A DNA stretch of 64,000 nt from Verrucomicrobiaceae bacterium (GTDB lineage Bacteria; Verrucomicrobiota; Verrucomicrobiia; Verrucomicrobiales; Verrucomicrobiaceae), in assembly GCA_027489965.1 (NCBI GenBank), contig JAIXZA010000159.1:1-64000 (forward strand), given 5' to 3'. The notes under the pieces were generated by a model, which searched no databases, was not told where the DNA came from, and saw only the letters and a program-made list of their open reading frames with translations. The translations under genes were made by a program, and so were the position numbers. Shown here one piece after another: positions 31,824 to 40,215 of this stretch. The first letter of the stretch is position 1. Each line of letters begins with the position of its first letter.

Positions 31824-33530
31824 TTAGTAAGCCTCCTCGACACTGTAGGTCCAAGGGAGTGGTCCATTGAACCCGTTGTTGTAACCCGTATGCATGAAGT
31901 AGGCGCGGTCATAACCCGAGCCGCCATTCACGTCCACATAGCTATTGAAGTCATTTCCAACAGTGGCTACGGTTGGCGTAGAACCAGCGGCAAAGATGTC
32001 ATTGCCAGCGCCCAAATTGATCCGCACATAACCATCAAAGGCGCTGTAGATGGAGGAAACTTGGGTATCGATGTCAAAGGCGACGTAGTCATCACCAGCA
32101 CCGGTATTGATGGTTACGGCACGGTTAAAGATGCCGTCACGAATGACCACATCACTATCAGCAGCGCCAGTGAGGTTGATTCCCACGTTGCCACGGAAGT
32201 CGCTATCGATCAGGCGCACAGTATCGATGCCACCAAACTGCACAGCTGTATTGACGGTTAGATTGCCATAGATGTCAGCATCCCGAACCATGACGTCTGC
32301 ACTACCAGTGCCAGCATTCACGGTGACATTACCTCGCACCGTCACGAGGCTGGAGTCACCCTGATGCTGACCGATATCCACAAAGTCGTTACCCGAAGCT
32401 GCTGAAAAGGCCACTGAACCCACGGTCGCATTGACTGCATTTAAACCAAGGCTGTTATTCCCACTGCTAGCGCTCATATTGATAGAGCCGCCGATGTTGG
32501 CGCTGGCTGTATCTACGAGCAGGGTGTCATTGCCACTGGTGCCGGCATAGCTAACCGATCCACCCACGCGGATGGCTGAGGCTGGATTGAGATCCAGCAA
32601 ATTAGTGCCAGCGCCGCCATTAAAGCTAAGGTTGCCAGCGACTTGCAGCACCTGATTGGCAAAGGTCACGCTATCCAGCTGACTACCGCCCACGTAACTG
32701 AGAGCGTTGGCTTTAATCAGCGCAGCATTAGCGCTCAGCACAGCATTGCTGCCATTGCCAAGATTCATGCTGAACGTGCCCAGTGTTTCGATGTTACCTG
32801 CAAGTGTCACTTTATCGTCACCAGAACCAGAGATGAGAGCCAGCCCCCCACTAACACGCAGGCTATCGTCGCCTGCTGCGCCGATTTCAAAGTCGGTCGC
32901 GCTCGTCGAGCTCGTCCGCAGCGTGACGCTACCCTTCACATCAGCAACTTCAGCCGCTAGGATGAAAGTCTGTTTATCAATCGCTGAGCCACCAGCAATG
33001 GCGCTAACACTGCCATTGGAAATCAAGGCACGTGCGTTGAGATCAAAGGTGTTTTGACCCGCACCTAGATCGACTGATAGGCCTTTACCAAAGAACAGAT
33101 TACCGCCAGCGGTGAAGTAATCGCTGCCATTACCAAGACGCACTGAGGCCATACCATTTATGCTTGTGCCCGTAAGGTCCACCGCATCGTTGCCTTCACC
33201 ACCGTCGATGCTAACAGTTCCAGGAATGATGGCCTGAGAGATCAGGACATCGTCATTACCTGCACCCAAGCTAGCACTTAGAGAGGCGGGGGCTGCAAAA
33301 GTGATGCTAGGAAGAAGAGGTCCGCCATTCATGCTAAACTGAGTGCTTCCGCCCGATTGAGAAGAAATCGTCCAGTCACCACCTGATTCGGTGATCTGAA
33401 GGTCATTATTTAGAGCGTCACCCGTGAGCGACAAAACGCCACCTGACAAGTTGAGAGTGACGATGCCCGCAGGAGCTAAGCGAGATTCCAAAGATTCGAG
33501 AACCGAGGAGGAGAGAATGCTGTTTTTCAT
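31824..33530 (-). CDS. Repeat-rich surface protein with N-terminal LEPR-like motif
   Basis: A 568-residue Gly/Asn/Asp/Ser-rich protein. It begins with LESLESRLAPAGIVTL, like the short N-terminal motif (LEPRxLL/LESRLAPA) that heads many very large secreted proteins in Planctomycetes and Verrucomicrobia and is thought to mark export. The rest is a series of irregular beta repeats of about 25-45 residues (for example LGAGNDDVLISQAIIPGTVS, LSGGVLSLTG, SGNDTLLVDTASANIGGSI). The pattern suggests a beta-helix or calcium-binding-like stack, but true RTX nonapeptides are absent. No C-terminal anchor is seen. The role, perhaps adhesion or a cell-surface layer, is inference. Confidence 0.82.
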   Translation of the reverse strand: MKNSILSSSVLESLESRLAPAGIVTLNLSGGVLSLTGDALNNDLQITESGGDWTISSQSGGSTQFSMNGGPLLPSITFAAPASLSASLGAGNDDVLISQAIIPGTVSIDGGEGNDAVDLTGTSINGMASVRLGNGSDYFTAGGNLFFGKGLSVDLGAGQNTFDLNARALISNGSVSAIAGGSAIDKQTFILAAEVADVKGSVTLRTSSTSATDFEIGAAGDDSLRVSGGLALISGSGDDKVTLAGNIETLGTFSMNLGNGSNAVLSANAALIKANALSYVGGSQLDSVTFANQVLQVAGNLSFNGGAGTNLLDLNPASAIRVGGSVSYAGTSGNDTLLVDTASANIGGSINMSASSGNNSLGLNAVNATVGSVAFSAASGNDFVDIGQHQGDSSLVTVRGNVTVNAGTGSADVMVRDADIYGNLTVNTAVQFGGIDTVRLIDSDFRGNVGINLTGAADSDVVIRDGIFNRAVTINTGAGDDYVAFDIDTQVSSIYSAFDGYVRINLGAGNDIFAAGSTPTVATVGNDFNSYVDVNGGSGYDRAYFMHTGYNNGFNGPLPWTYSVEEAY

Positions 33531-33607
33531 GGATGCACGATTGAGTGCAGATCTATGGACAGCCCATTCCCGAGTTTTATTCGGACTTTTTTAAACAGCT
33601 GCCGAAA

Positions 33608-36322
33608 TCACCTTCCACCAGGCCGATTAAACACCGGCGGAATCATCTTTTTCAGCAATGGAAGCAGCGTCTTCGCGGAGTCCTCAGCAATGCGTTCAGC
33701 CTCTGCTTTTGCCGCTGCACTCGGAGCCTCTCGGATTTGTTTAGAAGCTCCAGAACCGCCCTTCAACACCATTGCCGTCCATTTAGGATCTGAAAACGAG
33801 CCATCACCATGATATTGCAACAGCTCACTGAATGGCAGAAAAACGATACCCGGCAGCCCGCGCACACGCACCTGTGCGACTAGGTCCACGACATCGTGGA
33901 TGAAGTCGATCTTCCCGCTGAGTAAAATTTTAAACGTGCTCGTCAGTGCCTCAAAATCCTCAGTCATCACAAAACCGTCAGCCACTCTAAAAGTACAGTC
34001 CGCTTCTTTAGCCACATTGTAACCAGCGATCTGCTTGGGCAGAACAGTACCCAGAAGCGGTGCCAGAACCCCCACGATGGGCACCGAATAAAGATTCCCA
34101 TTTAAAATCGTCAATGCTCCACCGCCCTCTAGGGCAGGCCAATCATTGAGCCTTCCAGTAAACTTAAAGTGACCCGTCATGTCCCCCTCTGTATCATTGT
34201 TTTTCGAGTAAATTTGAGCAAACCTCGGCAAACTCACGCTCTTCAAATTCATATTACCTGTGAACTCCTGAGAACGACCACCTGCACCGACAACGCCGTT
34301 GAGCTCAAATCCGCCTCCCAGCAAATTCGAGGTGATATCAAATTTAATGCCCTTACCGGCATCCCGAACATCGGCTAAAAGATTCTCAAAGGGCAGATTT
34401 TTACCAAAAGCCTCATAAGGGAACTTAGCCGCCTTCAAGATCACATCAAAGTCCCCACTCTCAGGTCGTAGATCCACCGTGCCTTTGGCCAACATTGGGC
34501 CACCATGCACTAGGCCGCTAACCTCAAAATTCATCTTGGACCCCTTGAAGGTCAGATCCCCTTTGGGAGAGCTAATCAAATAGTCGTCACCAAATAAAAC
34601 ATAGCGACCTGTACCGGTCGCATGGTGAAATTTCACCCGCAGATCGTTCTTATCAGGCACACGATAATAAACCGTGCCATCCACCTCCGCAGAGGTCGTA
34701 TTGGGCAAACGATAACGCGAAATGATATCTGCAGTTTTAGGCGCAAAGACACCCACAATGGCCACAGGATCCAGGCTGGTTTTGACGCCATCCAAGATGA
34801 CCCACTTCTGCTCGTCATCTACATGCACGTGAACGGCTTCACCCACGCCTTCAGGTCGCTTAATCTTCAAATTCCGATAATGCTGAATCGGCCCCTGAAA
34901 CTCCACATCTGCCTGAAATTCATCCAGCTCGACCCCTCGATACTTGAAGCGCCTTAAATCCCCTCGGCCAGTATTGAGACATTTCTGGGGGTCCGGCTCA
35001 GGTCCTACCCCATTGAGTTCAAAATGAATCGAAGACTCTGGACTAAATTGAAAACGTTGAATGATTTCCCGTGTCTTTTGCATCTTCGCAAAGGGCACAA
35101 AGGCATTAGGATCCATGCGTGCCACGATCTGATAGCGACATCCATCCACCTCATGCACCATCGTTTGAGCAGCCAAGGTTCCCGTCTCATGGCGCAACAC
35201 TAAATCACGGATATAAACGCCTTCTGGCGCCACACCAATACTGGCCTTCACTCCATCAAAAACCGTTCCACGAGTGCTGAAGCGTCCGCATTCCAACTGT
35301 CCCGTCACCTTCACAGGACGCCGATGGCTGGAAAAGGGCCCGCCAATATGCCAAACCCCTTCTAGGGCCAAATTGGGTGGCTCATAAAACACAATCTCCC
35401 GCAGATTATCACTGTTTAAAAAGGCCTCCGCTAAACCAGGCAGATCCGCACTAGAGGTCAGATGAAAGCGTAAATCTTCAGCCCCCATCATCCAGGTAGC
35501 GCTGGCATTGAGCTCACCCAGACGATCTTTGAGATGAAAGCGGGATAGATCCACAAAGCCCGCATTGTAATCTAAATCGGCGCGCAACTCCTCACAGCTG
35601 TAGCCTTCATAAGTGAGTCCATTGGCCTCAAAAAAAAGATGCGCTGTCATCTCTGTCAACCGGTCCAGAGATCCATGAAGCTCCAGATTAATCCGTGGCG
35701 CTTTGGCAAACTGAAAGCGCTTCAACCAGTCCAATCCACGGCGGATACGGACCTGATGCTCACGCAAGCCCTCCACTCGTTGCATGGGTGTTTGTTTAGG
35801 TTCTGCGGGTTGTTCAGCTTCCGTCCTATTGGCTGGCAATAAAAGCTCACCACTCAAGCTCAAGACAATTCCAGAAAGTGTTCCCTCAGCTTCCTGCAAT
35901 TCTAATCGACCATCACTAAGAAAGGCCCTAGCGCTGAGGTCTTCGATCTCAATGACCGTTGGCGCATCAGATTCAGGATCGATCGGTAGCGTCACATTGG
36001 TATGGCTCAATTCCAGTGCCTCTAGAACGAACTTCTTCTCCAACAACTGCCCCATATCAAAGTCCAGATTCAGATGATCCATCGCCACGAGAACCTGCTT
36101 CCGATCCGCGTCCGCAAACACTTGCACATTCTGCGCAATGATCCCACCCAGAGGATTCAAAATCAGCCGACTGAAATCCAGATACAAACCACGTTGCGCC
36201 AATTCTTGAATCAAAAAAGTACGCCACGACTTCCCAAAGGTATCTGTGCTGACATAGATCAACCCAGCCAGCATTCCGCTGGCCATGATGAGCTTGATGA
36301 CATTCCGAATAAATCGCAGCAT
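33608..36322 (-). CDS. AsmA/TamB-like inner-membrane-anchored protein
   Basis: A 904-residue protein from the ATG at 36322 (MLRFIRNVIKLIMASGMLAG) with one N-terminal TM helix. The long remainder is beta-rich with the character of AsmA-like/DUF3971 repeating beta-groove proteins (LSGIVLSLSGELLLP, INLELHGSLDRLTEMTAHLF, GHFKFTGRLNDWPALEGGG, ALTILNGNLYSVPIVGVLAP and FKILLSGKIDFIHDVVDLVA). Such proteins span the periplasm and help carry lipids between membranes. The C-terminal AsmA segment (VGVLAPLLGTVLP, VRGLPGIVFLPFSELL) supports this. The HMA-MauE gene lies 54 bp upstream on the same strand. Confidence 0.82.
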   Translation of the reverse strand: MLRFIRNVIKLIMASGMLAGLIYVSTDTFGKSWRTFLIQELAQRGLYLDFSRLILNPLGGIIAQNVQVFADADRKQVLVAMDHLNLDFDMGQLLEKKFVLEALELSHTNVTLPIDPESDAPTVIEIEDLSARAFLSDGRLELQEAEGTLSGIVLSLSGELLLPANRTEAEQPAEPKQTPMQRVEGLREHQVRIRRGLDWLKRFQFAKAPRINLELHGSLDRLTEMTAHLFFEANGLTYEGYSCEELRADLDYNAGFVDLSRFHLKDRLGELNASATWMMGAEDLRFHLTSSADLPGLAEAFLNSDNLREIVFYEPPNLALEGVWHIGGPFSSHRRPVKVTGQLECGRFSTRGTVFDGVKASIGVAPEGVYIRDLVLRHETGTLAAQTMVHEVDGCRYQIVARMDPNAFVPFAKMQKTREIIQRFQFSPESSIHFELNGVGPEPDPQKCLNTGRGDLRRFKYRGVELDEFQADVEFQGPIQHYRNLKIKRPEGVGEAVHVHVDDEQKWVILDGVKTSLDPVAIVGVFAPKTADIISRYRLPNTTSAEVDGTVYYRVPDKNDLRVKFHHATGTGRYVLFGDDYLISSPKGDLTFKGSKMNFEVSGLVHGGPMLAKGTVDLRPESGDFDVILKAAKFPYEAFGKNLPFENLLADVRDAGKGIKFDITSNLLGGGFELNGVVGAGGRSQEFTGNMNLKSVSLPRFAQIYSKNNDTEGDMTGHFKFTGRLNDWPALEGGGALTILNGNLYSVPIVGVLAPLLGTVLPKQIAGYNVAKEADCTFRVADGFVMTEDFEALTSTFKILLSGKIDFIHDVVDLVAQVRVRGLPGIVFLPFSELLQYHGDGSFSDPKWTAMVLKGGSGASKQIREAPSAAAKAEAERIAEDSAKTLLPLLKKMIPPVFNRPGGR

Positions 36323-36376
36323 GGAGACTCGGGGACATTGCCGCGTCATTCGCGCTTTGCAAACACCGCCTGAAGA

Positions 36377-37081
36377 TCAATGCGGCAGGATCAACGCCAA
36401 AACGGCCATTCCTAGCATCAATCCATCCTCAATGATCGTCACCGTGGACATGGGCAGATTAAAAACCGTGCCCAGACAGGCACAGCGGATCGCCTGCCGC
36501 GACAGGACCGCCTTTACAACGCCGAAGAGACTGATCGCCATGACTACGGCTGTGACAGTATTCGTTTCAATAGGCCACACATCCACCACGTAGCTCAGCC
36601 CGAGCGCCAGCTCGATAAATGGATACACAAACCCATAAGCGGGCAGCGCTTTGGCGATCAGATCATAGCTCCGATAGGCTGAGGCAAAGCCCCGCAAGTC
36701 CAACATCTTAAAAAAAGAGAAAGCCACAAAAAACCCTCCCATGAAAAAACGCATCATGCCCTGCCAATGCGGCCAGCCCAAGATGGCGCTCAAAACCAGT
36801 AAATAGGCCAGCAAGATCAACAGCGGCCGATAGGTCTGTGTACTCTTTTCAGGCAGAGACGTAGCGCTCATAGCTTGCACCTGATATTTCCCCAACGGAA
36901 ACAGCCAGTCGTTCATCGATTCCACTGAAAAGACTTCTTCTGCCGTCACCTTCACAACTGGTGGACTCAGTGTCACCTCCGCCACTGAAACACCTGCTCT
37001 TTCCAAGATCCGCGCCTTAACCTTGGCTACGCAGGATTGGCAACTCAGGCCAGTGATGGAGAATGTTTGGGGCTGATTCAT
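36377..37081 (-). CDS. Fusion of heavy-metal-associated (HMA) domain and MauE/DoxX-like membrane domain
   Basis: A 234-residue protein from the ATG at 37081 (MNQPQTFSITGLSCQSCVAK). Residues 1-70 form an HMA domain with the metal motif GLSCQSC. The rest has about four membrane helices (RPLLILLAYLLVLSAILGW, MRFFMGGFFVAFSFFKML, YGFVYPFIELALGLSYVV, TVTAVVMAISLFGVVKAVL) of MauE/DoxX type, with a CACLG motif after the last TM pair (AIRCACLGTVFNLP). MauE-type proteins act in disulfide or cofactor maturation. The HMA domain suggests copper or another soft metal. It is divergent from jetA. Confidence 0.87.
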   Translation of the reverse strand: MNQPQTFSITGLSCQSCVAKVKARILERAGVSVAEVTLSPPVVKVTAEEVFSVESMNDWLFPLGKYQVQAMSATSLPEKSTQTYRPLLILLAYLLVLSAILGWPHWQGMMRFFMGGFFVAFSFFKMLDLRGFASAYRSYDLIAKALPAYGFVYPFIELALGLSYVVDVWPIETNTVTAVVMAISLFGVVKAVLSRQAIRCACLGTVFNLPMSTVTIIEDGLMLGMAVLALILPH

Positions 37082-37179
37082 AACAGTATCATGGTCCAAT
37101 GAGAGAAAATAGCACCGCGCTTCTTGGGATTTCATGCAGATTGCTTGACGAGGAGGCTCATTATCGGCTCTATGCAGAA

Positions 37180-38658
37180 ATGTCGTCGTTAGCCCTTTCT
37201 TCCCGCCTCAGTCGCAGCGTCGGCGCGGAGTTTTTCCGCCCACTGGCCCGGCCCTCTGCTCCTGTGTATGTGGACTGCGCGGATCGCCTGATCGAAGAAG
37301 CCGGTGAATCTGGCAGGCTAACCCAAAAGGAAGCCATCGAGCTTATCCGCGAAGTCTTGGCACTGCATCCCCTTTCCCTACTCGCCGATGATGAAGGTGC
37401 CGCTCTCAGGGATGCAAGGATGCGAGCAGGACAGTTTTTTAATCGCCTGCTTGCCGCCGGTTGGTTGGAAGATCAGACGCTCGGCCTGCATGAGCGCTGG
37501 GCCGTCATTTCTCCCGGACTGCGCCCACTCATACGCATGTTACGCGACCTGGCAGAAGATCAGGTGGCAGAACTAAAAACCTTCGCTGACACTCTTCGCG
37601 GCCTTTGCCAGACACTCGAAGAACGAAACGTTCTCGACCCTCAACTGCGCACACCAGATGAAGTGCGGTCTACGCTGACCGACTTGGCTCAGCGCCTGGG
37701 GCACGCTATTGAGCAGCTGCATGCGGTCGAAAAACTTATCTCAGGCTTTGAGCTACGCCAGCGTCAAAGCGAGTCGCCAGCCGACACCCTTCATCTGATG
37801 TACAGTGAGTTTAGCCAAGGCCAGCACATGGTCTGCTACGACGCCCTTCGCCGTGGCGGCCTACTTTCCCGTATCGAGTCAGCCCGCACACGCATCGCTG
37901 AACATCAGGACGATCCCCTGCTGCGTGAACGACTCGCCGAAGGTCTGCGCGAGCATTATGGATACACCGAACGCGACGCCTATGAGCGTGCAATACTCGC
38001 GCTCACAGGCTTACAGCGTGACCTAGCTGGGCTAAAACGCCGCGCGGATGCGATCGACTTACGCATCGCTGCCTTTAATCGTCTCTCCCAGCAGCGCTAT
38101 CGCTATCAGACAGAGCTTCGTGGCCGACGCCCAGAGCTGGTGAAGGCTTACTGTGACGCCACCAACATCAGTCATGCCAACACAAGGTTTTCAGGGCTGC
38201 GCAACAAGTCTCCTGACTTCTCGCCCCTATGCCTTGAGACACGATTCTTTTTCGGTTCTGATTCTCTGCACAATCCACGGCGCAGCAAGACCCCAGCCGA
38301 CCTGACCTTTGGCATCAGCAGCACTCAAAAGCAGACAGAAGACGAAGTGTTAGCCGCCTGGAAAGAGCGTCAAAGCCTAGCTCTAACACCTCAGCGCGCA
38401 GCTAGGCTGGTGGCAAAGCTACTGCCCAATCAAGGTGACTCAGCCAGCAGCCAAGACATTGTTTTGGAAACTGCCGATGACCTCCTGGATCTGCTCGCCG
38501 CCATTGCCTATGAACAAGCGCCAATTTTAGCCAGTAAACGCGTCCGCTGGCGGGTGGAAGGACTGCGCCGGAACCATGGCTTGCAGCCTGAAAAAATCCC
38601 GCTCGACCTCCATGCCGGCCATCGTGTGGAACGCATCACGGTCATCCGTGAAAGGTAA
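37180..38658 (+). CDS. jetA: Wadjet defence protein JetA
   Basis: A 492-residue kleisin-like subunit of the Wadjet SMC complex, which recognises and restricts circular plasmids by loop extrusion. I favour the ATG at 37180 (MSSLALSSRL), because the family core starts at EFFRPLARPSAPVYVDCADR and this leaves 98 bp to the divergent gene; an in-frame start at 37099 would leave only 17 bp. Then come predicted winged-helix parts (GRLTQKEAIELIREVL, RAGQFFNRLLAAGWLEDQTL), a long helical middle (TLTDLAQRLGHAIEQLHAVE, LAGLKRRADAIDLRIAAFN) and a C-terminal wHTH-like part. It looks more like the PF18982-type JetA than the DUF3375 type, so the subtype is uncertain. Two inserted genes separate it from jetB. 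Confidence 0.88.
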   Translation: MSSLALSSRLSRSVGAEFFRPLARPSAPVYVDCADRLIEEAGESGRLTQKEAIELIREVLALHPLSLLADDEGAALRDARMRAGQFFNRLLAAGWLEDQTLGLHERWAVISPGLRPLIRMLRDLAEDQVAELKTFADTLRGLCQTLEERNVLDPQLRTPDEVRSTLTDLAQRLGHAIEQLHAVEKLISGFELRQRQSESPADTLHLMYSEFSQGQHMVCYDALRRGGLLSRIESARTRIAEHQDDPLLRERLAEGLREHYGYTERDAYERAILALTGLQRDLAGLKRRADAIDLRIAAFNRLSQQRYRYQTELRGRRPELVKAYCDATNISHANTRFSGLRNKSPDFSPLCLETRFFFGSDSLHNPRRSKTPADLTFGISSTQKQTEDEVLAAWKERQSLALTPQRAARLVAKLLPNQGDSASSQDIVLETADDLLDLLAAIAYEQAPILASKRVRWRVEGLRRNHGLQPEKIPLDLHAGHRVERITVIRER

Positions 38659-38709
38659 TCGCTTTCTGAGCTTGGCAAAAAGACAGAGCCGAATAGAATC
38701 AGTTCAGAA

Positions 38710-38994
38710 ATGAGATTCAATAACGTAGCATCTGAACTTCGTCCGATGGTTGAAGCCATTCATCGCGACAAGATTCGCCGTGCTCAAGCGATGACCCCTG
38801 ATCAACGAATGGAGGCGGCTTTAGACATGATTGACTTCGCCTACGAGACCATGGAAAACGGCATCAGGAATGAGCAACCGAAAGCAGATCAGGCCACCAT
38901 CACCCGCATTCTTCGTGACCGTTTATCAAAGATACGTCGGCGTTCCAGAATAGGTATTTTGATGCCCATAAATCCCGCACATGAAACAAAGTGA
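38710..38994 (+). CDS. Small protein of unknown function, putative partner of the nucleotidyltransferase
   Basis: A 94-residue, mostly helical, basic protein (PMVEAIHRDKIRRAQAMTPD, RMEAALDMIDFAYETMENGI, RILRDRLSKIRRRSRIG). I do not recognise a named family. Its position suggests an antitoxin or accessory partner: its 3' end overlaps the nucleotidyltransferase start by 14 bp (38981-38994), as in two-gene toxin-antitoxin units. It begins 51 bp after jetA and is on the same strand as all jet genes, with no terminator visible in between. Confidence 0.7.
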   Translation: MRFNNVASELRPMVEAIHRDKIRRAQAMTPDQRMEAALDMIDFAYETMENGIRNEQPKADQATITRILRDRLSKIRRRSRIGILMPINPAHETK

Positions 38995-39538
38995 ATCTGT
39001 TTTATATATTCTGGATCAGCTCGATCTAGCAGAGATTCCATACATGGTCGGCGGGTCAGTGGCATGCATGAATTATTCGATACCTCGCGCCACGAAAGAT
39101 TTCGACCTTGTCATCAAAATTCATGAACCTGAGTTCACCCTTTTTTTGTCCGCTATTGATGCCCATTTTGAGTTGGACCCTCAGGTTTATTTAGAAAGCC
39201 TGACAGGCACACGGCGCTTCATTCTCTCTCACCGCACTTCTGCCTTTGACGTAGAACTCTTCATTCTCAGCGAAGATCCGCATCACCTTGAAATGTGGCA
39301 TCGACGCTTTGAATCCATTTTGTCCTTCTGTCAGCGGAGATCATGGACACCGACTGCTGAAGATATGATCATCCAAAAATTACGCTGGAGCAGACCTCAA
39401 GACATCATCGATGTGGAACAAATGATCGAGATCCAGTTTCCCAACCTCGATTGGCTATACATTGAACGCTGGTGCGACATCCACGGCACACGCCATGTTC
39501 TTGAAGAAATCAAAGCCAATATCACCTCTCTCGACTAA
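38981..39538 (+). CDS. Nucleotidyltransferase of the DNA polymerase beta superfamily (AbiEii/MNT-like)
   Basis: A 185-residue protein. The nucleotidyltransferase signature is present: YMVGGSVACM (GGS at residues 24-26), then RATKDFDLVIK with the metal-binding D40-F-D42 pair, and a third acidic candidate in SAFDVELFILSEDP. The later part (WTPTAEDMIIQKLRWSRPQD, IIDVEQMIEIQFPNLDW) resembles the AbiEii/DUF6036 proteins that modify or interact with tRNA or proteins as toxins or regulators. It lies between jetA and jetB, overlapping the 94-aa gene and 29 bp before jetB. Its role with Wadjet is inference from position. Confidence 0.85.
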   Translation: MKQSESVLYILDQLDLAEIPYMVGGSVACMNYSIPRATKDFDLVIKIHEPEFTLFLSAIDAHFELDPQVYLESLTGTRRFILSHRTSAFDVELFILSEDPHHLEMWHRRFESILSFCQRRSWTPTAEDMIIQKLRWSRPQDIIDVEQMIEIQFPNLDWLYIERWCDIHGTRHVLEEIKANITSLD

Positions 39539-39567
39539 GCTTCAGCTAGTCACGTACTCCATCCGAC

Positions 39568-40215
39568 ATGTCCTCCCAAAACTCCCTCGACCCCCTTTGG
39601 CCACGCTTTTGGAGTGATGTGCCGGAATCCGATCGCGCCCCGCTACGCGAGGTGCTGGCGGAGCTCCTTGGTCGTGGTGTGCTGCTCGGAGACGAAGGCA
39701 GTGGCCGCGATCTCTTCCTACTAGCTCGGGATCACTATCGATCCCACCTCGAGGATTACTTGGCCCCACTTGCTCTGGAACTGATCGTCGATGATGAAAA
39801 CTCTCTCCTTCAGGCCCGTCCGCGTACGGAATCCTGTCTGCTCTTAGCCCGTTTTGATAAAGACGAGACTCTCGTGCTGCTTGCATTGTGGCGTCTCTTT
39901 GATGATGAACGCAGCAGCGGACTCCAGCAGGCGGTGATCATCACTGTCGATCAACTTTGGGCGGCCTTGAAAGTCTATTTTGATAAAATCGAGCCACCCG
40001 AAAAATCCCATATTGAGTCCATCCTCGCACGGATCAAGCGCCATCGCCTCATCCGCACCGCGAAGCCTGATGGCATGACACAGCTCGGAGAAATGCAAAT
40101 CGAAATCTTAGCCAGCCTCGCCCGCATCATTCCTTTTGATGACATCTCTGCTTGGCAATCCAAAGTGGACCAATTCCAGCCTCAGATCAATGCCGAGGAG
40201 GACACCGAAGTATGA
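39568..40215 (+). CDS. jetB: Wadjet defence protein JetB
   Basis: A 215-residue DUF4194-type protein, the KITE-like winged-helix subunit of the Wadjet SMC complex. Family segments are LREVLAELLGRGVLLGDEGS, RDHYRSHLEDYLAPLALELI, ESCLLLARFDKDETLVLLAL, QAVIITVDQLWAALKVYF and HIESILARIKRHRLIRT, then EMQIEILASLARIIP. Two JetB copies normally bind the JetA kleisin near the JetC heads. The gene overlaps jetC by 4 bp (ATGA), the expected tight coupling. A GAGGAG sequence at 40195-40200 near its 3' end is the likely ribosome-binding site for jetC. Confidence 0.92.
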   Translation: MSSQNSLDPLWPRFWSDVPESDRAPLREVLAELLGRGVLLGDEGSGRDLFLLARDHYRSHLEDYLAPLALELIVDDENSLLQARPRTESCLLLARFDKDETLVLLALWRLFDDERSSGLQQAVIITVDQLWAALKVYFDKIEPPEKSHIESILARIKRHRLIRTAKPDGMTQLGEMQIEILASLARIIPFDDISAWQSKVDQFQPQINAEEDTEV

